NCBI GenBank assembly: GCA_018267275.1
Contig: JAFDYV010000004.1
Location: forward strand, 248,001-312,000
DNA: 64,000 nt
Direction: 5' to 3'
DNA from: Bacteroidota bacterium
GTDB lineage: Bacteria > Bacteroidota > Bacteroidia > Cytophagales > Cyclobacteriaceae
The position numbers and the translations under genes are program-made. Every line of letters starts with the position of its first letter. Position 1 is the stretch's first letter. Below are positions 36,007 to 43,840 of this stretch, piece after piece. The notes under the pieces are model-generated. The model was given only the letters and a program-made list of their open reading frames with translations. It was not told where the DNA came from and searched no databases.

Positions 36007-36671
36007 TATCTTTTCCACAATGCACGCAGTGACAACAAGTGGCAGCACAGTACTGCTGGCACAATGAATCCAGGCAACCAAATAAATGGAAAGTAAAATA
36101 CGCCAATATTGGGCTGAGCAAAAGCGATGCGCTGAAAAGGGGTAGGCGCACTCAGGATAGCCGTACCTACAATATTTACCAATAGAACTAGTCCAATCAA
36201 GTTAAAAAGTAAAAGTACAGTTCGTTGTGATTTCACCTTGAAAAAAATAAGACCAATAACTATTGCTAATAGGCCTGAGATGATATCAAAATTGCGCCCT
36301 TCAAATGTCATGATGGCGGGCACATAGCCTGCTAACATAAGCCCAAACAACACGAGTTCTACCGGAACACGCACAATGTGGATGAGAGTGCCCCAACGCA
36401 TGTCAAATCTCTCTTTTAATCGATTCCCCTGCCGGGTGAAAAGCACCAGCACACCCACAATTGGTGGCCCCACCAAAAAAATGAAACGCGGTGGCAGGGT
36501 GGCAAAATCTCGATAAAACCCAATCAGACCCAGCCCGGCAGTTATCGTTAGCCAAGCTACAGATGCCAACAAAACAACCTTTGATTTGCCGAACGTTCGG
36601 TATAGGGTGTAGAGGGTAACCAACGTGGTGACCACCATGCCCACAGATAACAGAATTGGAATTGGTTTCAT
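36003..36671 (-). CDS. Integral membrane protein of unknown function
   Basis: A 222-residue protein with about seven membrane helices starting MKPIPILLSVGM and only short loops. A conserved-looking short motif FEGRNFDIISG lies between the fourth and fifth helices. I do not recognise the family. It follows a Crp/Fnr regulator gene on the same strand after 65 bases and may be its target. Confidence 0.65.
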   Translation of the reverse strand: MKPIPILLSVGMVVTTLVTLYTLYRTFGKSKVVLLASVAWLTITAGLGLIGFYRDFATLPPRFIFLVGPPIVGVLVLFTRQGNRLKERFDMRWGTLIHIVRVPVELVLFGLMLAGYVPAIMTFEGRNFDIISGLLAIVIGLIFFKVKSQRTVLLLFNLIGLVLLVNIVGTAILSAPTPFQRIAFAQPNIGVFYFPFIWLPGFIVPAVLCCHLLSLRALWKRY

Positions 36672-36736
36672 AGATTTTTTGATAAGTGAAACGTATCCAA
36701 TAGGTAGCCGCTCTTGTCAAATGGCAAGAATTTTAC

Positions 36737-37321
36737 CTAAGGCTTTTTTGTAACTTGTTTTCGAATGCGACTGAGCGAAGTATCAGTAATGCCTAAGTAA
36801 GATGCAATTGTTTTCAATGGTGCATGTTCAAAAATAGTTGGTTGGGCTTGCAACAAGTTTTGATAACGCTGCTCGGCAGTTTCGCTCGCCATAGAAATAA
36901 CACGAGCTTTAAGTTGCATAAAGCCTTTCACCAAAGTATGCCGTCCAAACTCGCGAAAGGCCGGCATGGTGTGAAACAAATGATTGAGTTGTTCAAAAGA
37001 AATTGCCCAGCCCTTGCATGGTGTAAGCGCTTGAATGAATTCTTTGCTTACGCTTCGCTGAAAAAAAGACTGAACTTCAAATACTAGTTGGCCCGAAGCA
37101 TAGAATGCAGTGGTCACCTCTTGGTATTGCGGATTGATTGCAAAAGCCCGCATGAAGCCCTCTTCTAAAAAGAAGTATTCGTTGCAAATCTTCTTATTGG
37201 TAAGCAGGAATTCGCCTTTTTGTACCGTGCGGTGTTCAAAGAGAAGTGCAATTTCTTCGGCATCGATATGGCTCACTAAGTTTGACTGAACAAAAAGTGC
37301 AATCAATCTTTCGCGGCTCAT
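36737..37321 (-). CDS. Crp/Fnr family transcriptional regulator, second copy
   Basis: A 194-residue protein with a nucleotide-binding-type beta-roll (about 10-125, VQKGEFLLTNKKICNEYFFL) and a C-terminal helix-turn-helix with APLKTIASYLGITDTSLSRI. It is similar in layout to the regulator at 33159-33758 but clearly diverged. The ATG overlaps the stop of the phosphoesterase gene (4 bases), so the two are co-transcribed. The effector is unknown. Confidence 0.82.
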   Translation of the reverse strand: MSRERLIALFVQSNLVSHIDAEEIALLFEHRTVQKGEFLLTNKKICNEYFFLEEGFMRAFAINPQYQEVTTAFYASGQLVFEVQSFFQRSVSKEFIQALTPCKGWAISFEQLNHLFHTMPAFREFGRHTLVKGFMQLKARVISMASETAEQRYQNLLQAQPTIFEHAPLKTIASYLGITDTSLSRIRKQVTKKP

Positions 37322-38331
37322 GGGGCTGCCGGTTTACATTTCGATGCCTGAAAACACAGGCTGTCGCCACCCAACGGAACGTGACCTGTTTTATCTAGCA
37401 TACCCTCTAGTCTCAGATTCAAAATAGCGGGTTCGCCCGTGCGCATTGTAACCCAGGTAATGTGGTCAAAGGCATTGTCGCTTTTCGGGTCTTGCCCTCC
37501 ACCCGTGGTTGCCACCATGATGTAGTCCCGTCCGTTACGCTGTTGATAGGAATATTTATGTAGATGACCATTTAACACCGTATAATCGCGCGTGCCCAGT
37601 GCAGCCTCAATTCTGCCAAGCCCCTTGGGCTCTTGCCGTTGCCATACAGGTTTGTGCATTAGCACGAATGTCCAACGCACATCTGGGTTATCGGCAATGG
37701 CCTTTTCGAAATAAGCAGATTGTGCTTCGCTGATTTCACCTGTAACCCGTTCAGGCATCTTAAAGTACTCTGTCTTCTCAGCTTCCTCCCGCTTGCCACT
37801 ATCAATCAATTGTAGCGCCCTTGCGCGTGCCCGGTAGATTTGCCACATGCGCTCTTCTGGATAGTCTTCCGAATCGAGCATCAAAAACAATACGTTTTGA
37901 TAAACAAAATGGTAGTAGCGCCTACCGTAGCGATTCTCCCAGAACTTTCGCATCACAGGGTTGGTCAAATCATGGTTTCCGCCCAAATGAAACACGGGCG
38001 ATTTAGCTTTCGCCATTCGTTCATCAAAGTGGTCGTACTGCTTTTGCAACTCAACGGTATCTTCTGTGCCACCCTCCACCAGATCGCCTATGCTCAACAC
38101 CAACTCCGGACGCAACAGTTGAATCTGTTCGGCTGCAACCTCTAATACATGCGCGCGTTCTCCGCTGTTGAGGTCACCAATAATGGCAAAAGAAAAAGAT
38201 TCTTTCGGTGGAGGCGTAGGAGTATACGACCAAGGCGTGGCCTGATAGACGTCCGCACTAAATGGTGACGTCTGTTTTTCTTTGCACGCTAGCAACACTA
38301 ACAATGGTGAAAACAGGTAGAGAATTTTCAT
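37318..38331 (-). CDS. Metallophosphoesterase lipoprotein (calcineurin-like)
   Basis: A 337-residue protein. Signal peptide with lipobox LLAC (C16) predicts a lipid-anchored envelope protein. The metal ligands of the calcineurin fold are present: GDLNSG (D53), SIGDLVEG (D83), GGNHD (N119-H120), VLMHKPVW and VLNGHLHKY. The first motif has Asn where many members have D-x-H. It should hydrolyse a phosphomonoester or diester in the periplasm or at the surface. It heads an operon with the Crp/Fnr gene. Confidence 0.87.
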   Translation of the reverse strand: MKILYLFSPLLVLLACKEKQTSPFSADVYQATPWSYTPTPPPKESFSFAIIGDLNSGERAHVLEVAAEQIQLLRPELVLSIGDLVEGGTEDTVELQKQYDHFDERMAKAKSPVFHLGGNHDLTNPVMRKFWENRYGRRYYHFVYQNVLFLMLDSEDYPEERMWQIYRARARALQLIDSGKREEAEKTEYFKMPERVTGEISEAQSAYFEKAIADNPDVRWTFVLMHKPVWQRQEPKGLGRIEAALGTRDYTVLNGHLHKYSYQQRNGRDYIMVATTGGGQDPKSDNAFDHITWVTMRTGEPAILNLRLEGMLDKTGHVPLGGDSLCFQASKCKPAAP

Positions 38332-38476
38332 GTTGATTTTGTTTGTTAAGATTTACGGGGTTATCAAAGTTACTGAAATCCTCCTTTTGGCAGCATCGGA
38401 ATATATGTCGAAAAAACAATACCCTGGTGCTGTAACCTTTCAAAATTGATGTAGTTTCCCTATCTGAAACACCAAT

Positions 38477-39046
38477 TTGGAAGCACTTTCTGACAATTAC
38501 TTAATGGCACGCGTGCGGGATGGAGACCCGGACAAGCTGGGCTTACTCTATGAGCGGTACAAACGACCATTGTTAGGTTTTTTTATCGGCATGGTGCACG
38601 ATCGCGAACTAGCGGAAGATCTGTTGCAAAACACTTTTGTGCGGATTCTTAAGTATCGGCACCTGTTTAGGGCAAACGGTGAACGAACAGAAGGTAGTGA
38701 TTTCAAAACTTGGATGTTTCACATTGCGCGCAACGTTAAAAACGATCACTATCGGAAAAAGAAATTGCCACAAGAACCTGTAGAAAATTGGTATGATCGT
38801 ATTGGGCACAGCGAGACGCGCTCCGCTCAAATGCAATTAGAAGATGAGCACTACCTGCTGCAACTGGCGATGGGAAAACTGCCTGCAGAAAAAAGAGAAG
38901 TGCTTTTATTGAGCAAGTATCATGAGAAAAAGTACACTGAAATTGGGGAACTGCTGGGATGTACAGAAAGTGCCGTAAAAGTTAAAGTGTTCAGAGCCCT
39001 GCAAGAGTTGAAATTGATTTATCAACAGTTGGAAAAAAATCATTGA
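38477..39046 (+). CDS. RNA polymerase sigma factor, ECF (sigma-70) family
   Basis: A 189-residue protein. Region 2 (about 20-95) has LYERYKRPLLGFFIGM, EDLLQNTFVRILKY and FKTWMFHIARNVKNDHYR; region 4 (about 120-175) has LPAEKREVLLLSKYHEKKYT and LLGCTESAVKVKVFRAL. It directs RNA polymerase to envelope- or stress-related promoters. The start is a TTG at 38477; an ATG at 38504 would cut into region 2. TGTAACCTTT at 38431-38440 may be part of a self-recognised ECF promoter. One base separates it from the putative anti-sigma gene. Confidence 0.9.
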   Translation: MEALSDNYLMARVRDGDPDKLGLLYERYKRPLLGFFIGMVHDRELAEDLLQNTFVRILKYRHLFRANGERTEGSDFKTWMFHIARNVKNDHYRKKKLPQEPVENWYDRIGHSETRSAQMQLEDEHYLLQLAMGKLPAEKREVLLLSKYHEKKYTEIGELLGCTESAVKVKVFRALQELKLIYQQLEKNH

Positions 39047-39047
39047 C

Positions 39048-39830
39048 ATGAGAGAGAAAGAGTTAAGCGAGTTAGTGGTAAAGTACAATGCGGGTTTGGC
39101 TAAGCCTGATGAACTGTTGGCGATTGAAAAACTCATCGAAAATGGGGAGTTGGAAATTACCGAGCTGAAATCGCTTGAATTACTCGCGCAGCATATTGAT
39201 AGGCTGACAGACATTACGCCCACTATAGAACAAGACGGCAGGTTTTACGAAATGCTAGGAACTGAGGTAGCCGGTGCAAAATCACACCAAGGCTCAACAG
39301 ATACATGGAACTGGAAGTTATTCTTACCTCGGTTTGCCTATGCGCTTTCGCTGTTGGTTGTTGGAGCTTTTGCAGGTTATTTCATCAGCCATCCCGAAAC
39401 AAACTCAGAGGTAAAACAATTGACCCAGCAGGTCGCTGACCTCAAAGAGATGATGATGGTCTCATTGTTGGAGAAGGAATCGGCCACCGAACGACTGAAG
39501 GCTGTAGGTCTTACGCAAGAAATTGCGGACCCGAGCGACAAGGTAACACAGGCGCTGCTAAAGACATTAACTACCGATGAAAATGTAAACGTGCGCCTAG
39601 CGGCCCTCGAGGCGCTGCAGGCATATGCAAAAGAGCCCCACGTGCGCGAAGGGTTGGTACGCTCAATTGCAAAACAAGACTCGCCCCTGGTGCAAGTGGC
39701 TTTGGCCGAGTTGATGCTTGCGCTGCAAGAGAAATCATCGGTAAGCGAATTGCAGAAAGTGCTCGAACAAAAAAAGACACCCAAAGAGGTGAAAGAAAAA
39801 ATTAAAAAGACAATTGACGTTCTAATCTAG
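39048..39830 (+). CDS. Putative anti-sigma factor with HEAT repeats
   Basis: A 260-residue protein. The N-terminus (1-85) is charged and cytoplasmic; a membrane helix is at about 90-112 (FAYALSLLVVGAFAGYFIS); a coiled coil follows (about 118-145, VKQLTQQVADLKEMMM). Residues 155-258 form two to three HEAT repeats outside the membrane (VNVRLAALEALQAYA, SPLVQVALAELMLALQ). A membrane protein placed directly after an ECF sigma gene is the usual place of an anti-sigma factor. No zinc HxxxCxxC motif is visible, so sigma binding is inferred from position. Confidence 0.72.
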   Translation: MREKELSELVVKYNAGLAKPDELLAIEKLIENGELEITELKSLELLAQHIDRLTDITPTIEQDGRFYEMLGTEVAGAKSHQGSTDTWNWKLFLPRFAYALSLLVVGAFAGYFISHPETNSEVKQLTQQVADLKEMMMVSLLEKESATERLKAVGLTQEIADPSDKVTQALLKTLTTDENVNVRLAALEALQAYAKEPHVREGLVRSIAKQDSPLVQVALAELMLALQEKSSVSELQKVLEQKKTPKEVKEKIKKTIDVLI

Positions 39831-39835
39831 CATCT

Positions 39836-40705
39836 ATGAAAACACTACTGATTACCATGGCCACCTTGCTGGCATATGCGGTTGGCGCTCAAACACACTC
39901 CGATAAGATTGTTCGCGAACTCGCTTTTGAAAAGTCGAATGAAAACAATACGCTAATTCTTGCCAACATCAACGGATCTATGAAAGTGGAGGGCTACAAC
40001 GGCACCAAAGTGTTGATTGAAGTAACGCGCGTGCTTACTGCCAAAACCGATGCGCGGTTAGAGAAGGCAAAGCAAGAAGTGGTGGTAGAACAAATTGATC
40101 GCGCAGACACCTTATTTGTGTATGTAAATGACGGTTGTAATCACTTCAGTTATGATACGAAATCTAGAAAGCATAAAGGGTGGGCCTATAGTGGCGATCA
40201 TGATGGTAATTGTGATATGCTTTACGACTACAAAACAAATTTCATAGTCAAGGTTCCCTACGCAATCCATTTGAATGTATCAACCATCAATGCGGGCGAT
40301 ATTTCTGTTGAAAATGTAAGTGGGATGGTGGTGGCTAACAACATCAATGGAAGCATCAAACTCAAGGATTTGAAATCTGCCACCAAAGCAACCACCATCA
40401 ATGGAAATGTAGATTTAGAATATGCCGGAAACCCAACGAAAGATTGTCGCTATTACACGTTAAATGGCGACATCAATGCATGGTTCCAAAAAGGGTTGGC
40501 AGCCAATCTCAGTTTCAAAAGTTTTAACGGTGAGCTTTTCAGCAATGTGGCGCAGTTAGAGTCTTTGCCTGTTTCGCTTCAACGCGAGGCCAACGGCAAG
40601 ATCAAACTCAACGGAAGCCAATACAAAATCAGCAAAGGCGGTGCGCTTCTTGACTTTGAGACCTTTAACGGAGATGTGTATTTAAGAGAAAAAAATGAAA
40701 ACTAA
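39836..40705 (+). CDS. Secreted DUF4097-type beta-helix protein, copy 1
   Basis: A 289-residue protein with a signal peptide (1-19, ending AVGAQ). The mature part repeats short strands with INGSMKV, NINGSIKLKD, TINGNVDLEY and LNGDINAWF, the repeating N-G pattern of DUF4097 beta-strand proteins, which fold as a solenoid. It is 5 bases after the HEAT gene and 28 before a paralogue. A role as envelope or surface component under the ECF factor is inferred. Confidence 0.78.
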   Translation: MKTLLITMATLLAYAVGAQTHSDKIVRELAFEKSNENNTLILANINGSMKVEGYNGTKVLIEVTRVLTAKTDARLEKAKQEVVVEQIDRADTLFVYVNDGCNHFSYDTKSRKHKGWAYSGDHDGNCDMLYDYKTNFIVKVPYAIHLNVSTINAGDISVENVSGMVVANNINGSIKLKDLKSATKATTINGNVDLEYAGNPTKDCRYYTLNGDINAWFQKGLAANLSFKSFNGELFSNVAQLESLPVSLQREANGKIKLNGSQYKISKGGALLDFETFNGDVYLREKNEN

Positions 40706-40733
40706 ACAGGAATTATTTTAACAAAACACAAAC

Positions 40734-41546
40734 ATGAAAAATTTATCATTCAGCATACTATTTCTTTGCTTGCCAGTAGGATTTTTGTTCGGGCAAAGTG
40801 AAGTGGCAGTTCCTTTGTCTGATCCGAACAAGCGGTGCAAGATAAAAGTACACATCAACTACGGCTCCATTACCATCAAAGGCACAGCCCGCAAAGATGT
40901 GTTGGTGAAATACACGCAAGAAGAGGAAGATGAAAACGAGCACCATACTAGGAGGCATCCACGGGCAAGTGAAGGATTAAAGCGCATTGGCAGCGGTGGC
41001 CTCGATTTGGAGATTTTGGAAGATGCCAACCTCATAAAAGTGCAATCCAATTCGTGGAACAAAAAAGTCAATCTAACATTGGAGATACCATCAGCGGCTG
41101 ACGTAAGCGCCCACACTTACAACGATGGCGACCTGATGGTAAGCAACGTGCAGGGCGACTTAGAGCTAAATGATTACAATGGATCAATTTCAGCGGAGAA
41201 TATTTCTGGCTCGGTGGTGGCCACTTCTTACAACGGTGAGATCAAAGTGACCTTTGATAAAGTCGCGGATGGAACGCCCATGTCTTTTTCTACATTCAAT
41301 GGCGAAATTGACTTAACGTTCCCCTCATCGTTAAAGGCTACCCTCAAAATGAAAACAGACCAGGGAGAAATCCTTAGCAGTTTCGACATGAAAGTGGTAA
41401 AGAACGGACCCGTTCAAAAAAAGGAAGCCAAGGGTGGTGTGTACAAAGTGGTGATCGATGAATGGGTAAAAGGTGATGTGAACGGAGGAGGGCCTGAACT
41501 AACGATGAAGACTTACAATGGTGACATCATCATTAGAAAAAAATAG
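40734..41546 (+). CDS. Secreted DUF4097-type beta-helix protein, copy 2
   Basis: A 270-residue protein with a signal peptide (1-20, ending FGQ) and the repeated NYGSITIKG, YNDGDLMVSN, YNGSISAEN, YNGEIKVTF and YNGDIIIRK, the same N-G strand pattern as the previous gene. An acidic and histidine-rich insert (about 65-80, EEEDENEHHTRRHP) may bind metal. It is the last gene of the sigma operon and is followed by a hairpin terminator. Tandem DUF4097 copies suggest an assembled pair. Confidence 0.78.
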   Translation: MKNLSFSILFLCLPVGFLFGQSEVAVPLSDPNKRCKIKVHINYGSITIKGTARKDVLVKYTQEEEDENEHHTRRHPRASEGLKRIGSGGLDLEILEDANLIKVQSNSWNKKVNLTLEIPSAADVSAHTYNDGDLMVSNVQGDLELNDYNGSISAENISGSVVATSYNGEIKVTFDKVADGTPMSFSTFNGEIDLTFPSSLKATLKMKTDQGEILSSFDMKVVKNGPVQKKEAKGGVYKVVIDEWVKGDVNGGGPELTMKTYNGDIIIRKK

Positions 41547-41557
41547 AAGCCTGATTT

Positions 41558-41598
41558 TTTCTGGTCACTCCACACGGGTGGCCAGAAATTCTTTTTTC
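41558..41598 (+). terminator. Terminator of the sigma operon, inside the end of the convergent gene
   Basis: TTTCTGGTCAC (41558-41568) pairs with GTGGCCAGAAA (41578-41588) with one G.T pair, then TTCTTTTTT. The left arm covers the stop codon of the convergent minus-strand gene. Confidence 0.6.
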
Positions 41599-42236
41599 AA
41601 CAACGCACAAATTCTATAGCGCTCGTCTTTTGTATCAGTGTAAAGAGCATCCAGTAATTCATAAACATTGCTCAAGCCGATTTTCTGGCACCACTCAAAC
41701 GGGCCAAACGGATAGTTAGTGCCGAGCCGCATCGCCAAATCTATGTCTTCGCGCGAGGCGGTGCCTTCTTGCACTGTAAAGTAAGCTTCGTTGATAATCA
41801 TTGCAATGACCCGCGGGGTAACCAATCCAACACGATCGTCAACGACTGAAAAATCGGTAAGTAATTTCGCGCATACTTCACTTAATTTAGCTAAGTCTTC
41901 AGTCTGTCTCACCGTTACCTCAAGGATCTGCCGATTTAAAAAAGTTGGTAAACCACAAAAACCAAATAAAGTAGCCGTCACTTGATGATTCAGTTTTCGC
42001 GTGAGCGCAGAAAGTGATTGGGTGGTGACGTCTAAAAAAGCAACTACCTTGGATTGATTTTGGTAGATGTTAATTTGTTCTGGTGCGCGGCCAATAGCGA
42101 AGTCGAAAACAATGTCTGTGTTGCCCAATGCTGCTTCGGCTTCCAGATGATTGGATACTGGCAGTATGCTATGCCCAGCAAACTTCTGGGCACACTCGAC
42201 TTGCTGTGTTTTGTTGCCAATCACTAGAACATTCAT
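41565..42236 (-). CDS. 3-hydroxyacyl-CoA dehydrogenase-like protein lacking the catalytic histidine
   Basis: A 223-residue protein. The C-terminal helical domain (about 140-215, RVIAMIINEAYFTVQEG, LGTNYPFGPFEW) is clearly that of 3-hydroxyacyl-CoA dehydrogenase. The N-terminal half is short: the GxGxxG start is replaced by VLVIGNKTQQ, and the catalytic block GLHFFNPVP reads GLPTFLNR (95-102), so P97 takes the place of the catalytic histidine. Dehydrogenase activity is doubtful. It may be a binding partner or a changed enzyme. It diverges from ridA. Confidence 0.7.
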   Translation of the reverse strand: MNVLVIGNKTQQVECAQKFAGHSILPVSNHLEAEAALGNTDIVFDFAIGRAPEQINIYQNQSKVVAFLDVTTQSLSALTRKLNHQVTATLFGFCGLPTFLNRQILEVTVRQTEDLAKLSEVCAKLLTDFSVVDDRVGLVTPRVIAMIINEAYFTVQEGTASREDIDLAMRLGTNYPFGPFEWCQKIGLSNVYELLDALYTDTKDERYRICALLKKEFLATRVE

Positions 42237-42287
42237 TGTCGTAAACTTTTCTGATATTTGAAAACCAAAACTAACAATCCATTCGCT

Positions 42288-42668
42288 ATGGCCAAAGAAG
42301 TAATTTACTCAGCAACTGCACCGGAGCCCATCGGCCCTTACAGCCAAGCCATCAAAGCGGGCAACATGCTGTTCATCTCAGGTCAAATCGCCATTCAAAA
42401 GTCTACTGGCGAAATGATCACAAATAACATCACAGACGAGACTGCGCAGGTAATGGCGAATCTCAATGACATCTTGAAATCGGCCGGGATGGACTTTAGC
42501 CATGTGGTGAAGAGCACTATCTTCTTGAAGGACATGAACAACTTCCCAAAAGTAAACGAAGTGTATGGGCAACATTTTAAAACCCAACCGCCAGCCCGCG
42601 AAACGGTTGAAGTGAGTCGTTTGCCAAAAGATGTCAACGTTGAAATTTCCTGTATTGCAGTGAGTTAG
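42288..42668 (+). CDS. ridA: RidA family enamine/imine deaminase
   Basis: A 126-residue protein of the YjgF/YER057c/UK114 family: MAKEVIYSATAPEPIGPYSQ, then LFISGQIAI and VEVSRLPKDVNVEISC, with the key arginine in VSRLPK. It hydrolyses reactive enamines formed by PLP enzymes such as threonine dehydratase. The start is put at the ATG at 42288 because it matches family length; a TTG at 42258 would add ten residues. Its last 4 bases overlap the end of the convergent DUF2279 gene. Confidence 0.92.
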   Translation: MAKEVIYSATAPEPIGPYSQAIKAGNMLFISGQIAIQKSTGEMITNNITDETAQVMANLNDILKSAGMDFSHVVKSTIFLKDMNNFPKVNEVYGQHFKTQPPARETVEVSRLPKDVNVEISCIAVS

Positions 42669-43453
42669 AAGTATAGCCAATGAAACTTCCATCCTCTCTC
42701 AGATACCTCAAGTGCTGGCGCAGGAAACTTAATGATGTGAAAAGGGTAGGTAATGGCTTGTAACCAAGGTCGCTCAAATTTGAGCGATGCAAAATTGAGG
42801 TCTACTGAAAAAACAATCTTTCGAAACGGTACGAAACCGTGCGAAAGGTTTTCCGCATCGCGCCCATAAATCATTCCTTCTGCGCCCAACCCAACTGCTA
42901 GCGACAGCCATCGCGGCCAAAACTTAATGGCGGGAGCCCATGCATACCAAAATGTTTGTCCATTATAATCTTTCAATAATTCTTGCAGAAAGCCATCGCC
43001 CAACAAACTTGGCCGCTGGATGGCATAGGGTGTTGCATGAAAAGAAAACTTGGCAAAAAACCGAATTGATTTGAAAAAATGCATTTGTGCGAAAAAGCAA
43101 CCGGCCCCGAGTGCGTTTGCTACCAGATCAAAAATTGAAGCGCCATACCCGGCAGAGAAGCCATCCGGTATTTCTACCGAAGAAACCAAACCAAAACCGA
43201 TTAGGCTGGCCCACTTGGCAGATTGCCAGCCGCCCCAGCTCAATAGCCGAAAAACGAGTGCTGAAACCTGAAATGTCCAAAAAAAGTGCGCGAGTTTGTC
43301 GAGCTGTTTCCACTCGGGTAGGTCGTTAAAGAAATGGAAGGGCTCAATCATTTGATCTTTGTACCAAGCTAAGCTCAGGGCGAGCACCAATGCAGCATAT
43401 ATCAGCGACATTGCAGCAGCAATCCATTTCAGTTTCGATTGAAGGAAACTCAC
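42665..43453 (-). CDS. DUF2279/YfiM-like membrane protein
   Basis: A 262-residue protein with a helix at 10-30 and more hydrophobic stretches near 60-130. DKLAHFFWTFQVSAL and SVEIPDGFSAGYGASIFDL followed by ANALGAG match the conserved core of Bacteroidota DUF2279 proteins. The C-terminal half is rich in Trp and Phe and may bind the membrane surface. Function unknown. It overlaps the STAS-like gene by 4 bases and so is co-transcribed. Confidence 0.7.
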   Translation of the reverse strand: MSFLQSKLKWIAAAMSLIYAALVLALSLAWYKDQMIEPFHFFNDLPEWKQLDKLAHFFWTFQVSALVFRLLSWGGWQSAKWASLIGFGLVSSVEIPDGFSAGYGASIFDLVANALGAGCFFAQMHFFKSIRFFAKFSFHATPYAIQRPSLLGDGFLQELLKDYNGQTFWYAWAPAIKFWPRWLSLAVGLGAEGMIYGRDAENLSHGFVPFRKIVFSVDLNFASLKFERPWLQAITYPFHIIKFPAPALEVSERGWKFHWLYF

Positions 43454-43830
43454 TGTTGGTTATCTTTTGGGGGAGTTAGTTGCAATAGGTATTGGAGCGC
43501 ATCGTCCATGCTATCGAAACTTTTGTAATCTCGATTCAATAATAAGTTGAATCCCTTTAAGATGATTTTCTTGGTGCTGTTGAGACCCACGATTGCTTGA
43601 TGTTGAATCAAATGATCTACATCCAATGTTACTTTTTCCGCCTCGCGCATAAACAATGGTGTTGCAAAATTTCTGTCGTTGAAAACTGAAATCAAACAAC
43701 ATTTCAAGCTTTTCTCTAACATCATATTCTCGGCTTCGTGCAACAATTCCACCATCTCACTCACCTTCAAATCGGAATAATCGATCAGATAGACAATGGG
43801 TTCGTCATAAATCTTTCGGAAGCGGTTCAA
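43450..43830 (-). CDS. STAS/SpoIIAA-like small protein
   Basis: A 126-residue cytoplasmic protein with VYLIDYSDLKVSEMVELLHE, CCLISVFNDRNFATPLFM and KKIILKGFNLLLN, in the strand-helix order of SpoIIAA/STAS-like proteins. No conserved phosphorylatable serine motif stands out. It lies 10 bases after the aldehyde dehydrogenase gene and overlaps the DUF2279 gene. The fold assignment is tentative. Confidence 0.55.
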   Translation of the reverse strand: MNRFRKIYDEPIVYLIDYSDLKVSEMVELLHEAENMMLEKSLKCCLISVFNDRNFATPLFMREAEKVTLDVDHLIQHQAIVGLNSTKKIILKGFNLLLNRDYKSFDSMDDALQYLLQLTPPKDNQQ

Positions 43831-43840
43831 TTCTGAAATT

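Noticed and set aside
39377..39784. Minus-strand open frame of 135 codons across the HEAT-repeat gene
   Set aside because: Serine and arginine-rich with no motif; the plus frame has clear HEAT repeats and tight operon spacing.
41558..41598. Reading the hairpin as a signal of the minus-strand gene
   Set aside because: The T-run follows on the plus strand only, so it is assigned to the sigma operon.
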